A stretch of 64,000 nucleotides of DNA, taken from a bacterium (lineage in GTDB: Bacteria; Bacillota; Bacilli; Lactobacillales; Streptococcaceae). This document shows, one piece after another, positions 17,533-25,532 of this stretch; position 1 is the stretch's first letter, and the number at the start of each line of letters is the position of its first letter. The notes below the pieces were generated by a model that searched no databases, was not told the DNA's origin, and worked only from the letters and a program-made list of their open reading frames with translations. Made by a program: the position numbers and the translations under genes. Location: the NCBI GenBank assembly GCA_905221095.1, contig CAJNBV010000006.1, forward strand, positions 62,001 through 126,000, read 5' to 3'.

Positions 17533-18417
17533 ATGATTCAAGCAAGAAATAAGTTGAGCCAAGAAGAGTTATTTGAGGCGAAAAAACTAATTGACTGTTG
17601 CCAAGCCTATGATGGAACTTATCGTGATCCCTATCTTTCTAACATGCTTAATTTTGACCCAACCATGCCCGCCTTTTTCCTTTATTATGAAAAAGGCGAA
17701 CTTGTTGGTCTCTTAACTGTCTATGCTGATGATCAAGATGTGGAAGTGACGATATTGGTTCATCCAGATTATCGTCGTCAGGGAATTGCGCGTGCATTGG
17801 TTACTAGTTTTGAGAAAGAAACGGCTGCTTTTTCTATTCGTTCAGTCACTTTTCAGACAGAACGTATTTTTCTAGAACGTCATCCTGATTTTGTCAGCAA
17901 CTGGGGATTGGTCGAGGATAAAGAGACAGAAACCTGGTTAGGTAAGGATAGAAGACCTTATCAGTTAGCAAATGTTTCTAATCTTGAAGTTTTGTTAGCA
18001 GATAGTTCTTATCAGGAGCAAATTAGCCAATTAAAATTTCAGGCATTTTCAGAGGAACATGAATCGAGAGAAGTTGTGGATAGATATGTCGCCAAAGCTC
18101 TGAAGGATCCAGAAAGTCGCCTATATATTTTAATAAAAGACGGTGAGCTTATCGGGACTTGCACGGTAGATTTATCGACTAATACGAATTACTTCTATGG
18201 TTTGGCAATATCGGAACTTGAACGTGGGAAAGGCTATGGAAGCTACTTAGCAAAATCTCTAGTCAACCAACTGATTGAGCAAAATGATAAGGAATTTCAG
18301 ATTGCAGTAGAGGACAGCAACGTAGGTGCCAAGCGCTTGTATGAAAAAATCGGCTTTGTCAAACAGACCCAGGTAGTTTATCTGAATGAGAAAGGAGCAA
18401 GGGATTCCGAAGTGTAG
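17533..18417 (+). CDS. GNAT-family acetyltransferase, probably with two GNAT units
   Basis: A 294-residue protein with an acetyl-CoA binding motif in each half: VTILVHPDYRRQGIARALV near residue 75 and LAISELERGKGYGSYLAKSL near residue 228. The C-terminal half ends with the GNAT pattern GAKRLYEKIGFVKQTQVVYL. The substrate is not evident. It lies 11 bp after cysE and before cysS in a syntenic position shared with pneumococci. Confidence 0.85.
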   Translation: MIQARNKLSQEELFEAKKLIDCCQAYDGTYRDPYLSNMLNFDPTMPAFFLYYEKGELVGLLTVYADDQDVEVTILVHPDYRRQGIARALVTSFEKETAAFSIRSVTFQTERIFLERHPDFVSNWGLVEDKETETWLGKDRRPYQLANVSNLEVLLADSSYQEQISQLKFQAFSEEHESREVVDRYVAKALKDPESRLYILIKDGELIGTCTVDLSTNTNYFYGLAISELERGKGYGSYLAKSLVNQLIEQNDKEFQIAVEDSNVGAKRLYEKIGFVKQTQVVYLNEKGARDSEV

Positions 18418-18499
18418 AGAGATTCGGACTGAAATTGAATTGAACTCTTAGTGATGAAACTAATTGTTCTTGGATTTTGGTTTTCCTGACTATTATTTT

Positions 18500-19843
18500 A
18501 TGATTAAAATCTATGACACCATGTCTCGTGATTTGCGAGAATTTGTCCCTATCGAGGACGGTAAGGTTAAGATGTATGTTTGTGGGCCTACGGTATACAA
18601 CTATATCCACGTGGGGAATGCTCGTTCAACGGTAGCTTTTGATACCATTCGACGTTACTTCGAATACCGTGGTTACGAGGTTGCCTATATTTCCAATTTC
18701 ACGGATGTGGATGATAAGATTATCAACCGTGCCAAGGAAGAAGGTATCACGCCTCAGGAGGTTGCGGACAAGTACATCGCTGCCTTTCGTGAGGATGTGA
18801 CGGCCTTGGGCGTCAAACCTGCGACTCGCCATCCGCGTGTAGTAGAGTTTATGGCTGACATTATCCGCTTTGTAGAAGACTTGATTAAAAAAGGTTTTGC
18901 CTACGAGAGTCAAGGGGATGTCTATTTCCGTGTGGAAAAATCTCACAACTATGCTAAATTGGCTAATAAAACCTTGGAAGATTTGGAGCTGGGTGCTTCA
19001 GGTCGTACCGATGAAGAAACGGCTCGCAAGGAAAATCCGGTAGACTTTGCTCTATGGAAATCTGCTAAACCAGGCGAGATTTCTTGGGACAGTCCTTGGG
19101 GACCTGGTCGTCCGGGCTGGCATATCGAGTGTTCAGTCATGTCGACAGAAATTTTGGGTGATACCATTGATATCCACGGTGGTGGAGCCGACCTTGAGTT
19201 TCCGCACCATACCAATGAAATTGCCCAGTCAGAAGCCAAAACAGGCAAGACTTTTGCCAATTACTGGATGCACAATGGTTTTGTCAATATCGACAATGTC
19301 AAGATGTCCAAGTCTTTGGGGAACTTTATCACAGTTCATGATGCCCTCAAAACTCTTGATGGCCAAGTGCTTCGTTTCTTCTTTGCGACTCAGCATTACC
19401 GCAAACCAATCAACTTTACGGAAAAAGCAGTGCGAGACGCCGAGACCAATCTTAAGTATCTAAAGAACACTTACGAGCAACCATTTTCTGGGACTGTAGA
19501 TGCTCAAGAGTTACAGGACTTTAAAGACAAGTTTGTAGCTGCTATGGATGAGGATTTCAACTCTGCTAATGGTATCACAGTTGTCTTTGAAATGGCCAAA
19601 TGGATCAACTCCGGCAACTATGATGCAAGTGTTAAGCAGGCTCTTGGGGATATGTTAGAAGTCTTTGGAATTGTCTTTATTGAGGAAGTTTTGGATGCAG
19701 AAATCGAAGCCTTGATTCAAAAACGACAAGAAGCGCGTGCTAATCGTGACTTCGCGACAGCAGACCAAATTCGTGACCAATTGGCTGCTCAAGGAATTAA
19801 GCTCCTTGACACCAAGGATGGAGTGAGGTGGACACGTGATTGA
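18500..19843 (+). CDS. cysS: Cysteinyl-tRNA synthetase
   Basis: A 447-residue class Ia aminoacyl-tRNA synthetase. The zinc/HIGH region is CGPTVYNYIHVGNAR; the KMSKS loop is KMSKSLGNF; GWHIECSVM and GADLEFPHHTNE mark the catalytic zinc site. The start at 18500 (MIKIYDTMSRD) fits the family although no strong ribosome-binding site is seen. No T-box was found upstream; it appears to rely on the pnp-cysE operon. Confidence 0.95.
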   Translation: MIKIYDTMSRDLREFVPIEDGKVKMYVCGPTVYNYIHVGNARSTVAFDTIRRYFEYRGYEVAYISNFTDVDDKIINRAKEEGITPQEVADKYIAAFREDVTALGVKPATRHPRVVEFMADIIRFVEDLIKKGFAYESQGDVYFRVEKSHNYAKLANKTLEDLELGASGRTDEETARKENPVDFALWKSAKPGEISWDSPWGPGRPGWHIECSVMSTEILGDTIDIHGGGADLEFPHHTNEIAQSEAKTGKTFANYWMHNGFVNIDNVKMSKSLGNFITVHDALKTLDGQVLRFFFATQHYRKPINFTEKAVRDAETNLKYLKNTYEQPFSGTVDAQELQDFKDKFVAAMDEDFNSANGITVVFEMAKWINSGNYDASVKQALGDMLEVFGIVFIEEVLDAEIEALIQKRQEARANRDFATADQIRDQLAAQGIKLLDTKDGVRWTRD

Positions 19844-20222
19844 TGTCAATCTCATTAACGGGATTGCGTTAGCCTTTGAAGGGGATGCGGTGTATTCTAT
19901 GTATATTCGCCGTCACCTCATCCTCAAAGGTATGACCAAGCCCAATAAACTCCATCAAGAAGCGACTAAGTATGTCTCAGCTAAGGCTCAGGCTCGTTTG
20001 ATTTCCCTCATGTTGGAGGAGCAAGTCCTGACGGAAAAAGAAGAAGAAATCTACAAACGTGGCCGCAATACCAATAGCCATACCAAGGCTAAAAATGCTG
20101 ATGTGGTGACTTACCGCATGTCCACAGGCTTTGAAGCAGTGATGGGCTATCTCCATATGACTGAAAATCTGGAACGTCTTGAGAGCTTGATTTCTTGGTG
20201 CATCCAAAAAGTGGAGGGCTAG
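19836..20222 (+). CDS. mrnC: Mini-ribonuclease III (23S rRNA maturation)
   Basis: A 128-residue protein with the RNase III catalytic core but no double-stranded RNA-binding domain: ALAFEGDAVYSMYIRRHL at the N-terminus and FEAVMGYLHM near the C-terminus. It trims 23S rRNA precursor ends in Firmicutes. The GTG at 19836 overlaps the cysS end by 8 bp, the usual cysS-mrnC arrangement. Confidence 0.92.
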   Translation: MIDVNLINGIALAFEGDAVYSMYIRRHLILKGMTKPNKLHQEATKYVSAKAQARLISLMLEEQVLTEKEEEIYKRGRNTNSHTKAKNADVVTYRMSTGFEAVMGYLHMTENLERLESLISWCIQKVEG

Positions 20223-20225
20223 GAC

Positions 20226-21095
20226 ATGATTGCAAAAGAACTACAAGACTGGTTTCCTGAGGCTCAGATTTCAGACCAACCAGTAGAGAAAGAGGGTTAC
20301 TTAACTCTTCCTTTAGCTTCTCAGCAGTGGATTTTGCTGGGGGAAGCTGGTCTCAGTGAGCGTGAAAAGCAGTTGGTTGCCCTTTTGACCCAGCAGGAGA
20401 AGGCCAGTTCTCTCAATCCTTGGTATCCCTATCTGATTGAGGGGAAGGGGCAGGCACCGCAAGCTTTTAAAAAGATTCAGCTGGTTTATTGCCATCTTTC
20501 CTATTTTCAACAGGAAAATCTAGCCTCTTGGTTAGACATGATGCGAACTCTTTTTCCTAACTGTCAGACGGTGCTTCAGGTCGGAGCTCAGGATTATGTT
20601 TTCGTGTTGCAACAAGATAAATACAGTTCTGTACGAGCTATTTTAAGTGATACGATTGAAGCAGTTGAGTATGACTTTGGTCTTCGTCTGTCTATCATGT
20701 TGGGCCAGGTCTGGTCTCAAACAGGTCATCAAGCCCTGTCAGACTTAATCAAAGAAGAGCGCGATTTGTTTAAGACTTGGTGGCGTCAGGGTCACCAAGG
20801 TGTTCATACCTTTTCACAACTCTATCTGTGGAGTATGGGGGAAAGGCTTGTGGACCTGAGAGTCATTAAAGAATGCCTGCATCAGATGATCTTGGATCAG
20901 GATCAGATTCAGGAAATTATCCTTTCTCTTTGGGAAAACAGTGCTGTTCTGACTAAAACAGCCCAGCAACTCTATCTGCACCGCAATTCTCTCCAATACA
21001 AGATTGATAAATGGGAAGAATTGACAGGGCTTCAGTTGAAGGAATTGACCGACCTGACTCTGTGTTATCAGTTGATTTTACCAGATATTCTTTAA
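20226..21095 (+). CDS. PucR/CdaR-type helix-turn-helix transcriptional regulator
   Basis: A 289-residue protein. The C-terminal ~60 residues match the PucR-type HTH (AQQLYLHRNSLQYKIDKWEE), followed by LKELTDLTLCYQLILP. The N-terminal part has no recognised ligand domain. It starts 3 bp after mrnC and precedes msmK across a terminator; regulation of msmK or carbohydrate genes is an inference from position. Confidence 0.8.
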   Translation: MIAKELQDWFPEAQISDQPVEKEGYLTLPLASQQWILLGEAGLSEREKQLVALLTQQEKASSLNPWYPYLIEGKGQAPQAFKKIQLVYCHLSYFQQENLASWLDMMRTLFPNCQTVLQVGAQDYVFVLQQDKYSSVRAILSDTIEAVEYDFGLRLSIMLGQVWSQTGHQALSDLIKEERDLFKTWWRQGHQGVHTFSQLYLWSMGERLVDLRVIKECLHQMILDQDQIQEIILSLWENSAVLTKTAQQLYLHRNSLQYKIDKWEELTGLQLKELTDLTLCYQLILPDIL

Positions 21096-21126
21096 AGTTT
21101 TGTGCAAGTTGCACAGAACTTTTTTA
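21095..21126 (+). terminator. Rho-independent terminator
   Basis: AAGTTTTGTGC-AAGTT-GCACAGAACTT followed by TTTTTATTTT. It overlaps the regulator stop codon and separates it from msmK. Confidence 0.85.
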
Positions 21127-21151
21127 TTTTTTTAGTCACCTTGCCATAGAA

Positions 21152-21175
21152 ATGTAAAGCGTTTTCATCTATAAT
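21152..21175 (+). promoter_or_regulatory. cre-like site and -10 element of msmK
   Basis: GTAAAGCGTTTTCA (21154-21167) matches the cre consensus at 12 of 14 positions (first two bases transposed), and ATGTAAAGCGTTTTCAT is nearly symmetrical. A TATAAT (21170-21175) follows directly, so CcpA binding here would repress msmK in glucose. Confidence 0.6.
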
Positions 21176-21207
21176 AAAACTATCAAAAGACAAAAGGAGT
21201 TCACCTC

Positions 21208-22338
21208 ATGGTAGAATTGAATCTTAAAAATATTTACAAAAAATATCCAAACAGCGAACACTATTCAGTTGAAGACTTCAACTTGGACATCAAAGACAAA
21301 GAATTTATCGTTTTCGTAGGTCCTTCAGGATGTGGTAAATCAACAACTCTTCGTATGATTGCTGGTCTTGAAGACATCACAGAAGGTACTGCATCTATCG
21401 ACGGCGTGGTTGTCAACGACGTGGCTCCAAAAGACCGCGACATCGCCATGGTATTCCAAAACTACGCTCTTTACCCACACATGACTGTTTATGACAACAT
21501 GGCTTTCGGTTTGAAATTGCGTAAATACAGCAAGGAAGACATCGACAAACGTGTTCAAGAAGCAGCTGAAATCCTTGGATTGAAAGAGTTCTTGGAACGT
21601 AAACCAGCTGACCTTTCAGGTGGTCAACGTCAACGTGTTGCCATGGGTCGTGCCATTGTCCGCGATGCAAAAGTGTTCTTGATGGACGAACCTTTGTCAA
21701 ACTTGGATGCCAAACTTCGTGTATCTATGCGTGCTGAAATTGCGAAAATCCACCGTCGTATCGGAGCTACAACTATCTACGTAACTCACGACCAAACAGA
21801 AGCGATGACACTTGCTGACCGTATCGTTATCATGTCAGCAACTAAGAACCCTGCTGGTACAGGTACTATCGGACGTGTTGAACAAATCGGTACTCCTCAA
21901 GAAGTTTACAAAAACCCAGTTAATAAATTCGTTGCAGGATTCATCGGAAGCCCAGCAATGAACTTCATCAACGTGAAATTGGTTGGTAGCGAAATTGTTT
22001 CAGACGGTTTCCGCTTGAAAGTGCCAGAAGGAGCATTGAAAGTTCTTCGTGAAAAAGGCTACGAAGGTAAAGAATTGATCTTCGGTATCCGTCCAGAAGA
22101 CGTGAATGCAGAGCCTGCTTTCCTTGAAACATTCCCAGAATCAGTTGTCAAAGCTACTATCTCTGTATCAGAATTGCTAGGTTCAGAATCTCACCTTTAC
22201 TGCCAAGTTGGTAAAGACGAATTTGTTGCCAAAGTGGATGCTCGTGACTACTTGCAAACAGGTGCAACAGTTGAACTTGGATTTGACTTGAACAAAGCGC
22301 ACTTCTTCGACGTAGAAACTGAAAGAACAGTCTACTAA
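21208..22338 (+). CDS. msmK: Multi-sugar ABC transporter ATPase
   Basis: A 376-residue MalK/UgpC-type ATPase energising several carbohydrate ABC importers. Walker A is GPSGCGKST, the signature is [14 protein letters not shown], Walker B is [12 protein letters not shown] and the H-loop is VTHDQTEAM. The C-terminal third is the TOBE regulatory domain (EKVELGF-type fold with FGIRPEDV). It stands alone without permease or binding-protein genes, as expected for the shared streptococcal MsmK. A cre-like site lies in its promoter. Confidence 0.95.
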   Translation: MVELNLKNIYKKYPNSEHYSVEDFNLDIKDKEFIVFVGPSGCGKSTTLRMIAGLEDITEGTASIDGVVVNDVAPKDRDIAMVFQNYALYPHMTVYDNMAFGLKLRKYSKEDIDKRVQEAAEILGLKEFLERKPADLSGGQRQRVAMGRAIVRDAKVFLMDEPLSNLDAKLRVSMRAEIAKIHRRIGATTIYVTHDQTEAMTLADRIVIMSATKNPAGTGTIGRVEQIGTPQEVYKNPVNKFVAGFIGSPAMNFINVKLVGSEIVSDGFRLKVPEGALKVLREKGYEGKELIFGIRPEDVNAEPAFLETFPESVVKATISVSELLGSESHLYCQVGKDEFVAKVDARDYLQTGATVELGFDLNKAHFFDVETERTVY

Positions 22339-22352
22339 GCAAATGAAATGTC

Positions 22353-22386
22353 AAAACACTGCTAGAGAAATCTTGCAGTGTTTTTT
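22353..22386 (+). terminator. Terminator of msmK
   Basis: AAAACACTGC and GCAGTGTTTT form a 10-bp stem followed by TTTTTT. Confidence 0.85.
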
Positions 22387-22398
22387 GCGATTGCGTAG

Positions 22399-22425
22399 AA
22401 AAAACTCTCCAATGTCCTTGGAGAG
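22399..22425 (-). terminator. Terminator of the amino-acid ABC operon
   Basis: CTCTCCAA/TTGGAGAG with a 5-nt loop; read leftward it is followed by a T6 tract, so it ends the minus-strand operon. Confidence 0.85.
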
Positions 22426-22433
22426 CTAATTTG

Positions 22434-23093
22434 TTATTCTGCGGCTTGTTGCCAACGTTTTGCTAGCATATGTGACAGGCTAGAGATTGCTAGGTTAAAG
22501 CTGAAGTAGATGAGGGCAATCAGAATATAAAGACTGAAGACTTGCTCTGGTTCAAAATAACGGCCCATGAGAATTTGGCTGGCTCCAAAGAGTTCTTGTA
22601 GGGCGATAACAGAGTAGAGAAGACTGGTATCCTTAATCACGGTTACAAACTGAGAAATGATGGCTGGCAGCATTTTACGGATCGCTTGTGGGAGAATGAT
22701 GTGGTAGAGGATTTGGGTTGAGGTAAATCCTTGTGACATTCCTGCTTCGTATTGCCCCTTATCCACAGCATTGAGACCGCCACGGATAATCTCAGCCAAG
22801 GCTGCTGAGGTAAAGAGGGTAAAGGCTGTAATTCCTGCTGGAGTGGATTTCATTTTGAAAACTAAGAAGATAGTGAAAATCCAGAGGAGGTTGGGAACGT
22901 TACGCACAAACTCGATGTAAATGCTGGAGATGATACGTAAGACAGGATTTTTCCCGTTTCTCATGACTGCTAGCACAGTTCCAATGAGGGTGGAGAGGAT
23001 GATGGCAATCAGAGAAATATAGAGGGTCAAGCCAAATCCTTTAAAGATAAAGATTAGGTTATCTGGGGTCAAAACTTCTAAAATGGATTCCAT
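22434..23093 (-). CDS. Amino-acid ABC transporter permease
   Basis: A 219-residue His/Glu/Gln/Arg-type permease with about five transmembrane segments and the EAA loop EAGMSQGFTSTQILYHIILP, which docks on the ATPase. It is the last gene of a four-gene leftward operon (ATPase, binding protein, two permeases). Substrate is probably a polar amino acid such as glutamine or glutamate; the exact one cannot be read from the sequence. Confidence 0.9.
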   Translation of the reverse strand: MESILEVLTPDNLIFIFKGFGLTLYISLIAIILSTLIGTVLAVMRNGKNPVLRIISSIYIEFVRNVPNLLWIFTIFLVFKMKSTPAGITAFTLFTSAALAEIIRGGLNAVDKGQYEAGMSQGFTSTQILYHIILPQAIRKMLPAIISQFVTVIKDTSLLYSVIALQELFGASQILMGRYFEPEQVFSLYILIALIYFSFNLAISSLSHMLAKRWQQAAE

Positions 23094-23102
23094 AGTAACC
23101 TC

Positions 23103-23780
23103 CTAAAGTGAATAGGCTTTTTTGTTGGCTTGCTCCATCTTGCGACCAAACTGGGCAACAGGGAAGCAAAGGGCAAAGTAGAGTAGGGCAGCACCTAAAA
23201 AGGCTGGGATGTAATTTCCGTTAAGTGCTGACCAAGACTTGGTCACAAACATCAAGTCCACTCCAGAGATGATAGCAACTGTAGAGGTATTCTTGATTAG
23301 GTTGACGATTTGGTTGGTCAAAGGAGGGAGAATGATTCGGAAAGCCTGAGGCAAGATAATCAAGCGCATGGCACTGATATAGGTAAATCCTTGTGACAGG
23401 GCAGCCTCCATCTGACCGCTAGGAATAGACTGAATGCCTGAGCGAATAACCTCAGCGATATAGGCACCGTGATAGAGTCCCACGCAGAGAACAGCTGTCC
23501 AATAAATCGGAATCATGATGATATGGTCACTGATAAGAGGTAGGCCATAAAAAACGATAACAAACTGCACCAAGAGGGGAGTATTTTGGTAAAATTCAAC
23601 AAAGATGCGAGCCAAAATTCTCAAAATTGGACGTTTGCTTGTTGACAAGGCACCGAAGAAGATACCCAAAACCATGGCGAGGATAAAGGATCCGATCGCT
23701 AGGGCAAGAGTGAAGAGGAATCCATTGAAAAATTGGCCAAAATCCTGAAAATAGGCTGTCCAAGATGATAAATCTGTCAT
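23103..23780 (-). CDS. Amino-acid ABC transporter permease
   Basis: A 225-residue permease paralogous to the neighbouring one, with the EAA motif EAALSQGFTYISAMRLIILP and several hydrophobic segments. The two permeases probably form a heterodimer. It lies 12 bp after the binding-protein stop and 9 bp before the second permease. Confidence 0.9.
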   Translation of the reverse strand: MTDLSSWTAYFQDFGQFFNGFLFTLALAIGSFILAMVLGIFFGALSTSKRPILRILARIFVEFYQNTPLLVQFVIVFYGLPLISDHIIMIPIYWTAVLCVGLYHGAYIAEVIRSGIQSIPSGQMEAALSQGFTYISAMRLIILPQAFRIILPPLTNQIVNLIKNTSTVAIISGVDLMFVTKSWSALNGNYIPAFLGAALLYFALCFPVAQFGRKMEQANKKAYSL

Positions 23781-23792
23781 AGGGTATCCTCC

Positions 23793-24587
23793 TTAGTCTG
23801 CGGTATGGCTAGATGGTTTGAGCTTGTAACGGCCATAAAGTTTTTGCAAACTACCATCCTTGCTCCATTTAGTGACCAAGTTATCAAGATAGTCGTTAAG
23901 CTCTGTATTTGATTTCTTGGTAACAATACCGTAATCAGACGGCTTGAAACTATCATTTAGTAGTGCTGTGCGTTTGCTAATGTAGCCAGATAGAATCGAG
24001 CGGTCAACGGAAAAGGCATCGATACGATGAGCATGAAGGGAAGTAATCAATTCTGGGTAGGAACCAAGTTCGACGAATTTAAAGGTCAGGCCTTTCTTTT
24101 TACCTAGTTCGGTAATCAAGCGTTGGGTAATGGAACCTTGGGCAACTCCGATGGTTTTGCCGTTTAGGTCCTCAATACTTTTGATTTTGGCAGATTTATT
24201 GACCAAAAAGCCAGAAGCGTCCGTGTAGTAGGGACTGGTAAAGTTGTAGAGTTTTTTGCGTTCGTCTGTGATGGTAAAGGTCGCTATATCCATGTCAACC
24301 TGTTCATTGTCTAGGAGCGGTCCACGGGTTTGCGCGGTAACAGGTACATAGCGAACCTTGACTTTAAGCTCATCTGCTACCATCTTGGCCAAGTCGGTTT
24401 CGATACCAGAATAGGTCCCTGTCTTGGGGTCCTTATAGCCAAAGTTGGGAACGTCTTGTTTGACACCGACAACTAGCTCGCCTCTCTTTTGAATATCTGC
24501 GACGCTGGTATCAGCCTGGACTGGTTTTACAGTAGTAAGGCCGAAAAGGCTAATCAGTAATGCGGATAAAAAGAATTTCTTTTTCAT
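23793..24587 (-). CDS. Amino-acid ABC transporter substrate-binding protein without lipobox
   Basis: A 264-residue SBP_bac_3 protein (VADIQKRGELVVGVKQDVPN; later GIETDLAKMVADEL). The start is the ATG at 24587, with AAGGAGG just upstream; the longer frame to 24689 runs into the ATPase gene. The signal peptide (MKKKFFLSALLISLFGLTTV) is followed by KPVQADTS with no Cys lipobox, so the usual lipid anchor is missing and the mature protein would be released or held otherwise. Confidence 0.88.
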   Translation of the reverse strand: MKKKFFLSALLISLFGLTTVKPVQADTSVADIQKRGELVVGVKQDVPNFGYKDPKTGTYSGIETDLAKMVADELKVKVRYVPVTAQTRGPLLDNEQVDMDIATFTITDERKKLYNFTSPYYTDASGFLVNKSAKIKSIEDLNGKTIGVAQGSITQRLITELGKKKGLTFKFVELGSYPELITSLHAHRIDAFSVDRSILSGYISKRTALLNDSFKPSDYGIVTKKSNTELNDYLDNLVTKWSKDGSLQKLYGRYKLKPSSHTAD

Positions 24588-24597
24588 AGGCGCCTCC

Positions 24598-25356
24598 TTA
24601 TTTGACTTTGTCACTTTCATGGTTGATGATCTTGCTGAGAAATTGTTGGGCACGAGGTTCACTTGGATTGTCGAAAAAGTCGTCGACATCTGTCGTATCT
24701 ACCAAAACCTCTCCGTCAGACATAAAGATGATGCGGTCAGCAACTTCACGGGCAAAGCCCATTTCATGGGTAACGACTATCATATTCATACCCTCGTGGG
24801 CCAATTTTTGCATAACAGCCAGAACGTCTCCGATGGTTTCAGGGTCAAGAGCAGATGTTGGTTCATCAAAGAGGAGGAGTTCAGGATGCATAGCGAGGCC
24901 ACGTGCGATGGCGATTCGTTGTTTTTGTCCACCAGAAAGCATGGCTGGATATGAATCTTTCTTGTCCCACATATTTACAAATTCCAGATATTTTTTGGCT
25001 GTCTTTTCAGCTTCTTTTTTATCAATCCCTAGAACTTTTATAGGTGCAAGTGTTACGTTTTCTAACACTGTTTTGTGAGGGTAGAGGTTAAAATGTTGGA
25101 AAACCATGCCGACTTCCTTGCGAAGAGGCACTAAATCTTTCTGGCTGGCACCAGCAACTTGGTGGCCATTGACTAGAAGACTTCCCTTGTCGACAGCCTC
25201 TAAACCATTGATGGTACGGATAAGAGTGGATTTCCCAGAACCAGATGGTCCGAGTAGGACAACGACTTGTCCTTTTTCAAAACGGAGATTGATGTCGCGG
25301 AGTGCGTGATAGTCTCCGTAATATTTTTCGACGTGTTCAAATTCTACTAAAGCCAT
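24598..25356 (-). CDS. Amino-acid ABC transporter ATP-binding protein
   Basis: A 252-residue GlnQ-type ATPase: Walker A GPSGSGKST, signature LSGGQKQRIAIARGL, Walker B LLLFDEPTSALD, and the VVTHEMGFA switch. It is the first gene of the leftward operon. A promoter with extended -10 TGTTATAAA (on the minus strand) lies in 25380-25400, back to back with the recJ promoter. Confidence 0.93.
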   Translation of the reverse strand: MALVEFEHVEKYYGDYHALRDINLRFEKGQVVVLLGPSGSGKSTLIRTINGLEAVDKGSLLVNGHQVAGASQKDLVPLRKEVGMVFQHFNLYPHKTVLENVTLAPIKVLGIDKKEAEKTAKKYLEFVNMWDKKDSYPAMLSGGQKQRIAIARGLAMHPELLLFDEPTSALDPETIGDVLAVMQKLAHEGMNMIVVTHEMGFAREVADRIIFMSDGEVLVDTTDVDDFFDNPSEPRAQQFLSKIINHESDKVK

Positions 25357-25487
25357 AAGGAATCTCCTTTGTGTTAGATTTTATAACATGATTCTACACT
25401 AAAAGAATAGCCTTGTCAAATCATATCTGAAAAAATTCACTAAAATTTTATAAAAAAGCAATCTGGATAGAGAAAACGTCTAAATCA

Positions 25488-25496
25488 TGTTATAAT
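25488..25496 (+). promoter_or_regulatory. Extended -10 promoter of recJ
   Basis: TGTTATAAT (TGn plus perfect TATAAT) lies 36 bp before the proposed recJ start. The 164-bp divergent gap 25357-25520 holds this and the leftward ABC promoter, nothing else recognised. Confidence 0.6.
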
Positions 25497-25532
25497 GAAG
25501 CAATAGAATTCTTAGAAAGAGTGGATGTCTTT

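Noticed and set aside
18418..18499. A T-box before cysS
   Set aside because: The gap is only 82 bp and lacks the T-box sequence and specifier hairpin.
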